From Branchinecta lynchi (taxonomy: Eukaryota; Arthropoda; Branchiopoda; Anostraca; Branchinectidae), in NCBI GenBank assembly GCA_023053575.1, contig JAKZAP010000006.1, forward strand, positions 15,633,280 through 15,697,279: DNA of 64,000 bases, written 5' to 3'. The notes under the pieces are model-generated. The model had not been told where the DNA came from, made no database searches, and was given only the letters and a program-made list of their open reading frames with translations. Below are positions 58,133 to 64,000 of this stretch, piece after piece. Within the stretch, counting starts at the first letter, position 1. Each line of letters opens with the position of its first letter. The translations under genes and the position numbers were made by a program.

Positions 58133-58523
58133 CCCTAGGTTCAAACAGAGCAAATCGCGGCGATGAACGATATTTTTCAATCGCAGCGACAGAAGATTTA
58201 TATCGCCTGTATGTTCACACTAAATTTTCGTCGGCAACAGAATTTAACGCGAAAAATTTGAAGAAAAAAAAAATCCCTTTTCTCGCTTTTCATACAAAAT
58301 GGGGTAGAACTGAACAGCAACAATTAATTTTTAAAAGTGAATCATCAAAAGGGTCGTCCATGTTGCTGTTGCGCGCATAAAATTGTACCGTCGCCCGATT
58401 AAGGTTGAATTTTCCCAACATTGAAAATCGCCTGACGAAGCAACAGAAATTGCCGATTTTGGCGACGAAAATCTCGGCGATGGCCGATATCGCCTCAGTG
58501 TGAACGTCTGTGTGAACCTAGGG
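58133..58523. mobile_element. MITE with TTA duplication and CCCTAGGTTCA ends
   Basis: The left end is CCCTAGGTTCAAACAGA; the right end, reverse-complemented, is CCCTAGGTTCACACAGA. TTA flanks both sides (58130-58132, 58524-58526). The interior has subterminal 'gcggcgatgaacgatat' and 'cggcgatggccgatatcgcc' type repeats. PIF/Harbinger-like by duplication. Confidence 0.8.
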
Positions 58524-59168
58524 TTACAGCTCACTCTCGCAAATATAAAAAAAAAAATATTTAAGAGCAAAAGGTCTGAACCATGGAATTCAAGTAAATT
58601 TTTCCCGGTCGAAGTCCTCTGGCCGTAGAAAAGTAGGCTTGCTTGTCAGTCGTTATATAGTAACAAGCAGAAATTGTGTTCCCTTATAAGACATTCGCCA
58701 GAAAACCTACGCTTAGAAAATTAGGAATTAATGAACAGTTTATCGGAGTTTGTTGCTCACACGACTCTACACACACCCTCCTGTACGTTTAGTTAAGCAA
58801 CAAAATCAAATCTTGCGTCCTGTTGTCGGTTTTCACCTTTGCGTCATAGCCTACCAATAGGATGCGAGACTCCTTTTTTAGGAAAACTTTGAAGTCTCCC
58901 AAAAAAATATGTAGGATTGCAAGTTGTTCTAAAACTGTGTTTAACCAATCAAGAAAGGATGGGAAAAAAAATATGCAGGAATTCACAAGCTCATATTTAC
59001 CAAGAGCCCATAATTCAGTCTCAAAGTTGAAAGTCCTATACCTCGCCATGATAAGTTCTTCGTTTTACATTTCTAACGACGGTGAGAAATATCCGTTTTC
59101 GTATAGAGGATCTTCAACACTTTCGAGTACCGTACTGGGATTGAAACGCTGTCGGAACCAACCCAAAT
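58524..59168. other. Unassigned stretch
   Basis: No gene is recognised; open frames on both strands overlap without domain signal. Confidence 0.4.
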
Positions 59169-59328
59169 AGTGCGAACACACGATGAGGATCGGGAGCTCC
59201 CGGTCTGGAATTCCTGCCCGGATTTTTGGCACCATCATCACTTCCGTATGGAAAAGTGGAAATTTTTTCAACTTGGTGATGAAAGTGCAGGAAATACGGC
59301 CGGTAAATCCTCATCGTGTGTTCGCACT
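59169..59328. mobile_element. 160-bp MITE with perfect 22-bp terminal inverted repeats
   Basis: The first 22 bp, beginning AGTGCGAACACACGATGAG, are an exact reverse complement of the last 22 bp. Interior 'gtgcaggaaatacgg' and 'ccgtatggaaaagtgg' also partly pair. No target duplication is evident. The perfect ends suggest a fairly young insertion. Confidence 0.7.
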
Positions 59329-59702
59329 TTAGGATACATCAAACTTCCCGTCTTTCATCTTGTCCTGCTGTTGTACGAATGGGTTGATTCAGCAGTGCAT
59401 AACATCATAAAACCAAGCGAATTATGTCGAAGCATAATATTCAGGTTCAGTAACTGCTTGGGAAAGTTACGGCAACGAGAAATCCGAGATATCATCTTAC
59501 CTTTCAGATGTGGTTCCTGTGCATCCAACCGCAACAAAATCAAAACTGTAGCTTTTTCTCTTCTCACAATTGAGGGGTCTACGGGCTCTCAACTCGCCGT
59601 TCCCGCTACTTTCATCAAGGAGAACGAGCTAGAAAGATACTTGATTTGTGGTCTATTTTTCCGAGAAGGAATCTGGGCACTAGATAAATGTAGTAACAAT
59701 AA

Positions 59703-59944
59703 TGCCCGGGCCTCACTACGGACACACGTGTTCGTAAATCGGTCTTGACCCGTTTTTAAGACCGGTTTTTAGGACGTTCCTCCTTCAACCCGTTCGTAAA
59801 ATCTGGGATGGACAAATCCACCTCTCTTTTTTAATTTGTTATGAATAACCAATAAGAGAGAAGCGTCCTAAAACGTCAACAACCGCTCTTAAAAACGTCT
59901 AAAAACCGAATTACGAACAGGTGTGTCCGTATTCGGGTCCGGGC
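59703..59944. mobile_element. MITE with TAA duplication and ~34-bp terminal repeats
   Basis: The left end is TGCCCGGGCCTCACTACGGA and the right end, reverse-complemented, TGCCCGGACCCGAATACGGA; the match continues through 'cacacgtgttcgtaa'. TAA flanks both sides (59700-59702, 59945-59947). PIF/Harbinger-like by duplication. Confidence 0.8.
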
Positions 59945-59948
59945 ATAA

Positions 59949-60010
59949 ACAAAAGCTATAGCTAATATGGCACTTGCAAGGGTAGTTAGCCCACATATCA
60001 ACTAAGGTTC
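59949..60010 (+). mobile_element. Family A repeat, 5' end only
   Basis: 'acaaaagctatagctaatat ggcacttgcaagggtagtta gcc' is the 5' block of family A and matches the copy at 15939 in 'agttagc'. No body follows. Confidence 0.6.
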
Positions 60011-60101
60011 AAGCTGTGATGGCGGAGAGCTATTTCCATACCTCCTCCTAAGCACATGACACACTACAAAAACTTTCTCCGAGAAAAGATTAAAGTTAAC
60101 T

Positions 60102-60211
60102 GCAGTATTTGTTACTGGGATTAATCTTATCTTTATTGAGGTAATATTAATCCGGATAAGAGATAAGATTATCTTTTTAGAGACAAGATTGATCCCAGTA
60201 GCAACTACTGC
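60102..60211. repeat. 110-bp palindromic element
   Basis: 'gcagtatttgttactgggat taatcttatct' at the left faces its near reverse complement ending 'gatcccagtagcaactactg c'. It is a small MITE-like hairpin of unknown class. Confidence 0.6.
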
Positions 60212-60329
60212 AAGATTTGATGTGTAGTCAGTGTAGTCCTGTCTGTTAAGATCCGTCCACCTACGTGTGTCATAACATTTCCGAGAACCCCCAGTGGGGT
60301 TCCTAATTTCAGGTTCAGTAGGAAGTTCG

Positions 60330-60480
60330 ATTTCATGGAAAATATTATCAACATGGGAACTCCAGTCCAAATCATCATCAATTGTTATCCAGAGCCTCTC
60401 GAGGGATTTACACTGCTTAAATGTCGATGGATTTTCAGGAGTCATCTTCTCAGTTGAGTAAACTTCATAACTTGATATAG
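60330..60480 (-). pseudogene. LINE reverse transcriptase fragment
   Basis: The minus strand reads KQCKSLERLWITIDDDLDWS and SHVDNIF, matching the (Y)LGvtiDdkLsWs.HvdnI motif that follows the palm of CR1-like RTs. The open frame continues on both sides (60002-60598) but without further recognised motifs; the hairpin at 60102 interrupts it downstream. Confidence 0.5.
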
Positions 60481-60833
60481 TTATTTGCATTTCCATGCAT
60501 GGCTGTTCGGTTTGAGGGACGAAATGAAGTCTCAAACGGATGCAAGCTATACAGACGTTGGAAAGAGGGTTCAGAGATAATAAGCAGTGAAAAGCCATCT
60601 GCTATTTTATACCTGGGAGTATTTCGCTACGCTATTATCAGAACAAAGAAGATGTGTTGCTGGTGATGAATATTTCTAATTAACCAGCTTCCTCTGGTTG
60701 ATAGGTACTTACAGACGTTATTTATAATTAAATATGTAGAACTGACTATCGCCGGCGCCCCGGTTTATGCAGTGTACACGAGCACCTCGAGTCACTAAGT
60801 CCTAGTCAGAAACGCGGCTCGATGGCCCAGGAC

Positions 60834-61010
60834 CAGGTCCGTATCCAGGAATTTATTTCGGGGTGGTTTTTCCTTTCGGGGGGGGGGGGGTGCCCGCGGG
60901 CCGGACAAAAAAAGACACAGATCAGAGGGAAAAGCCGATAAAAAATCATTATTTTTGAATGTTTCGGCGAGGGGGGCTGAACCCCCTAACCCCCCCTGGA
61001 TACGGCTCTG
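60834..61010. mobile_element. hAT-like MITE with 8-bp target duplication
   Basis: The left end is CAGGTCCGTATCCAGG; the right end, reverse-complemented, is CAGAGCCGTATCCAGG. CCCAGGAC flanks both sides (60826-60833 and 61011-61018), an exact 8-bp duplication. An 8-bp duplication with CAG-starting ends is typical of hAT elements. The interior has G-runs (60880-60891) and 'ggggggctgaaccccctaac'. It has no transposase. Confidence 0.8.
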
Positions 61011-61023
61011 CCCAGGACTACCT

Positions 61024-61286
61024 ATATCTGACAAGACTACTTGCATTCGAGACCTCAGGGCAAGGCTTTTCAATGCGCTGGTTCTGCCATATATTACCGA
61101 TATTTCCCCGTTCCGGGCTCCATTGAAAGATCGGAATAAGCGTTCCATTCGGTCATGCTATTGTCGATCCTGTAAGTCCTTGTTAGGCATACCACCCTTG
61201 ACTAGAAACGCGGGGATTGGTGAAAGATATAGCGTTGCCGAGCATACAAGAGCGCTCAAAATCGTTAAGCCCATTCTCTTAGTAAG
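61024..61286 (+). pseudogene. LINE family C fragment, RT C-terminal region
   Basis: The plus frame reads CIRDLRARLFNALVLPYI, then NKRSIRSCYCRSCKSLLGI and PPLTRNAGIGERYSVAEHTR. It aligns with the minus-strand fragment at 50684-51043. It is cut off at 61287 by a family B element and preceded by the hAT-like MITE. Confidence 0.6.
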
Positions 61287-62581
61287 AAAAGACCAAAGGT
61301 TCCGATGGAATCCCAAAAACTGAACATTTGATGCAGACAATTAGGTTTTGTTTCGCCGTATCAAGTGTTCGCCCGACTTTTTGGACATTTTTACTTTCAA
61401 ATTTAGAAACAGACTAAGGCCAAATTACTGATCATCTAAGAAAACCATGTTCAGATATGGATTCAGCATGTGTGTTTACCGGTTTCGGCCGAATTCCAAC
61501 CGAACTACAAAAAAAGAATGTTCAAGACGAAGTCAGCGTATCTCCCAGTACAAGGAACATCTAATAACTTCAAGTAAAACTTTAACTTATAAAAAAAAAT
61601 CGTGTTTCAACCGGATTCCGAACGAACTATACGTACGAGTAAAAAAAGATTGTCATATACAAATTCGGCGCTTCTTCTTACCCTTAAATCTGTTATCTAA
61701 TCAACTTCAAATTAAACTTTTGCTTTTAACAAATTTTCCGATTTTGGCCTGATTTCCGGCAAACAAGGTGTCCCGGTGGAAAATGCTTTTCACCTAAGTG
61801 TCAGCATGTCTTCTTACCCCTAAATGGAACATCTAATAAACTTCAAATAAAATTTTACTTTTAACAAATTTTCCGGTTTTGGCCGAGTTACGAGCTAACT
61901 ACTTTCCCAGACAGAAAATGGTTTTGACCAGCGTGTTCAGCATGTCTTCCTACGCCTAAACAAATTTTCCGATTTTGGCCTGATTTCGGGCAAACAAGGT
62001 GTCCCGGTGGAAAATACTTTTCACATAAGTGTTCAGCATGTCTTCTTACCCCTAAATCGAACATCTAATCAACTTCAAATATAACTTTTACTTTTAACAG
62101 ACTTTCCGGTTTTGGCCGGATTCCGGGCTAACTAAATGTCCGGCAAAAAAACGGTTTTCACCATCGTGTTCATCATGTCTTCTTACCCCTAAGTCGAACA
62201 TCTAATCAACTTCAAATAAAACTTTTACTTTTAACAAACTTTCCGGTTTGGCGGGATTCCGGGCGAACTACTTGTTCAATGACAAAATGGTTTTCACAAA
62301 CGTGTTCAGCATGTCTTCTTACCCCATAATCGACTATCACATTATCTGTTTATTGCCCCTTAATTTAAACCCCCTCCCCACCCCTAAATGTAGGACTAGA
62401 AAGCCCATCTACGAATTAGACCCTACTCTTGACCCAAATAATCCTCACACCAAGTTTCATCAAAAAGTCTCATTACCTCCGAGAGTTATAGTACGCACAG
62501 ACGGACAGACAGGCAGACGGACAGACGGAAAACTTTTGCGATGTCATATGTATCCCGCCACTTACGTTTTGGGATCCCAAA
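61287..62581 (-). mobile_element. Family B element with seven core units
   Basis: On plus it starts 'gaccaaaggttccgatggaa tccca' and ends 'cacttacgttttgggatccc aaaa'. Core units (ccggttttggccggattccgg type) occur at about 61475, 61600, 61735, 61872, 61968, 62104 and 62245, mostly 125-141 bp apart. The GACA microsatellite is at 62500-62528. It is the longest B copy here. Confidence 0.85.
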
Positions 62582-62743
62582 AACTCCCTTTACGATGCGA
62601 CGGCGCTATAATATTCTTTCGTTGGCTATTCTTTGTAAGGTAAGGTAAGGAACAATGTTATTGGCAATCGTGAAAAACTCAAGTAGCATAAAAGTGACAG
62701 ACATGCATCTAGAAAATTACAATTCTGATACTTCCTCTTTCTC

Positions 62744-63094
62744 TGGGATCCCAAAACCTAAGTGGAGGGCCGGATACCTATGATTTCGTATAAGTTGTCC
62801 GTCTGTTTGTCTGTCTGTCCGTCTGTCAGCACTAAAACTCTCGAAGAGGGTAGAGATATTTTCTTCAAACTTGGAATGAGGATTCATTCGGTCAAGGTCA
62901 AATTCGTAGATGAGCTCTGTAGCCAGAAAATTTAGGTGTGGGGGAGGGGTTTCGAATTAAGGGAAGATAACAAAATGTTTTAAAAAGCCAATGAGATGGT
63001 CGATCTAAGGGTAAAGGACATTTTGAGTCCATATCTGAAACTTATTTTCTCGCCGGACAGTCCGTTCGTAAAAGCGTAAGATTTGTTTAAAAGT
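62744..63094 (+). mobile_element. Family B repeat, 5' end fused to family A
   Basis: It begins gggatcccaaaacctaagtg, with the expanded 'gtctgtttgtctgtctgtcc' microsatellite, and reaches the first core unit ('ttctcgccggacagtccgtt') before switching into family A at ~63095. No B 3' end follows. Confidence 0.75.
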
Positions 63095-63235
63095 TGGTTT
63101 TCTCAGATGCCTGCCAAGTTTCATCGTCCTAGCATATCTGGAAGACCCTAAATCGAGAACGGTGGACCACCCACCCGACCAACCAAAAATTGATCGGACT
63201 GTGGCACTTGAGCAGAGCTGCAAGTGCCATAAAAA
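63095..63235 (+). mobile_element. Family A repeat, 3' end fused to family B
   Basis: 'gatgcctgccaagtttcatc gtcctagca' and the 3' hairpin 'tggcacttgagcagagctgc aagtgccataaaaa' are a standard A end. It directly continues the B fragment. Confidence 0.75.
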
Positions 63236-63306
63236 GATTACTTTTTCTCCGAATCAGCTTTAAACCATACCTAAAATCAGTTTTGATCTCAGAAATTCTT
63301 ATTAAC

Positions 63307-63406
63307 CATCTCTAGCATCTGGTTTGCAAAAGACAAGAACACCAGCAACTCCAAAGATCGGAAGAAAATAGTCGAAATAGGAAATGACCCACCCATGAGT
63401 GGCCAT
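63307..63406 (-). CDS. Possible signal-peptide first coding exon (weak)
   Basis: On the minus strand an ATG at 63406 opens a frame reading MATHGWVISYFDYF, then LPIFGVAGVLVFCKPDAR. A polar start, a hydrophobic core of about 13 residues and a small-residue end resemble a secretory signal peptide. The frame reaches a possible but weak donor, GATG|GTTAAT, at 63307/63306. The same frame is also open upstream of the ATG for about 80 nt. It lies on the calsyntenin strand, 5' of all its recognised exons, which is where a signal-peptide exon would be expected. There is no sequence match to prove it, and the cadherin-1 exons that should follow were not found. It could be a chance hydrophobic frame or another gene. 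Confidence 0.22.
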
Positions 63407-64000
63407 TTGGGCCGAAAGAGAACAACCGACCCATGCTGCGGCGGTTCTGGTGGCCCAATCTAAAGCAAGACGTCGCTGTGTATGTCAAATCGATTCCCCA
63501 CTGAATCTCAAAGGGAATCCTTTTTTGATGATGGTGATGATAATCGGAGCCTCGGGGACTCGCCAGAATCAGTCCCTGGGACAAACAAAAACGCGGGGAC
63601 TCCTGAAAAGGAGGAGCCTTAAGTGTTAGAGTGAACCCCTACATTTTTCGGAATTCGCTCCTGACTGTCATCTTGGAAAACCGGATCATGCATGCCCGGT
63701 GACAGGCTGTAGTACAGCTGATTGCCGTAAACTGTTGTAGGAATATATAAAAGCTGTCCGACTCGTAAACAACCAAGGTGACTCATCCTCTCAGATTTTG
63801 GCCTTCAGACGGCTTTAATCTTTTCATCGAGGTTAGTTTTCTGTACAATACTGAGCAGTTTATATTTCTCAGGCCTCGGACAATCTGACGAACCCGACTG
63901 AGACGTAAAAAAACGCTAAAACGTCGCCTCATACGTGACTCCTAGAACAAACTTCGAAATCCTAGTAACTGTCACCGAGCCTTGCTTCACATGCTATCTC
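63407..64000. other. Stretch around the weak exon and TATA candidates
   Basis: Apart from the candidate signal-peptide exon (to the left) and the TATA-like motif at 63744, I see no feature. The last 100 bp contain 'cgacgaacccgactgagacg' -like sequence of no known family. Confidence 0.35.
63744..63753 (+). promoter_or_regulatory. TATA-box-like motif with possible 5' exon downstream
   Basis: TATATAAAAG on the plus strand is a near-perfect TATA box. About 35-40 bp downstream is ctctcagatttt, a plausible initiator. A donor-like ATCGAG|GTTAGT follows at about 63832, so a short noncoding first exon (~63785-63832) is conceivable, reading out of the window to the right. This is inference from motifs only; AT-rich intergenic DNA produces such matches by chance. 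Confidence 0.25.

Noticed and set aside
59170..59748. 192-codon plus-strand open frame
   Set aside because: It begins inside one MITE and ends inside another, so the frame spans element borders and has no family match.
60002..60598. 198-codon minus-strand frame as a calsyntenin N-terminal exon
   Set aside because: It is on the right strand, but the only recognisable part (WITIDDDLDWSSHVDNI) is reverse-transcriptase-like and no cadherin-1 motif is present.

Overview
The window is intronic and exonic DNA from a repeat-rich animal genome. The evidence is spliced coding exons of a metazoan gene, introns over 10 kb long, CR1-like non-LTR retrotransposons, many MITEs, and long poly-C tracts. The exact lineage cannot be fixed from sequence alone. 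The repeat architecture (tandem core units plus GACA microsatellites, recalling bivalve 'pearl' and insect DINE/Helentron elements) suggests a marine invertebrate, but this is inference.

The one recognisable host gene is a calsyntenin (CLSTN), a type I membrane protein with two cadherin repeats and a LamG-like domain. It runs on the minus strand across most of the window. Four exons are resolved: 45609-45254 (end of cadherin 1 and all of cadherin 2), 34150-33959 (linker and start of the LamG-like part), 19329-19066 and 6996-6869 (LamG-like). Their splice phases fit one another and join into 313 uninterrupted codons. Three introns of about 11.1, 14.6 and 12.1 kb separate them. The last exon ends at an apparent GC donor. 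The N-terminal cadherin-1 exons were not found, and the 3' exons probably lie to the left of position 1. A weak signal-peptide-like exon candidate sits at 63406-63307 on the same strand.

Everything else is mostly transposable-element sequence inside the introns. (1) Repeat family A starts with an acaagagct...tatggcacttg block and ends in a hairpin built on tatggcacttg/caagtgccata. It has ~282-bp core repeats and GACA microsatellites, with near-complete copies at 10841-12750, 15939-18701 and 19929-20428, a copy split by a LINE at 26917-32366, and many fragments. (2) Family B has GGGATCCC palindromes near both ends and a ~136-bp core minisatellite, with copies at 40060-41128, 52273-53337, 54636-55640, 61287-62581 and 62744-63094. 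(3) A nearly intact CR1-like LINE lies at about 27150-31304; its ORF2 is broken by one stop codon. Older LINE remnants lie at 8-783, 1084-1863, 2935-3245, 14636-14775, 24180-26035, 49040-49560, 50555-51165, 53740-53905, 60330-60480 and 61024-61286. (4) There are several MITE families: four copies of a ~300-bp MITE with 3-bp TAT/TAC duplications, three other MITEs with TTA or TAA duplications (PIF/Harbinger-like), a hAT-like MITE with an 8-bp duplication at 60834-61010, and several foldback elements.

The strongest results are the host gene reconstruction, the GC-AG intron, the nested insertion history around 26.9-32.4 kb, the tRNA-like cassettes carried at the same place in family A copies, and the A/B chimera at 62.7-63.2 kb. 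I saw no prokaryote-like operon, CRISPR array or rRNA gene.
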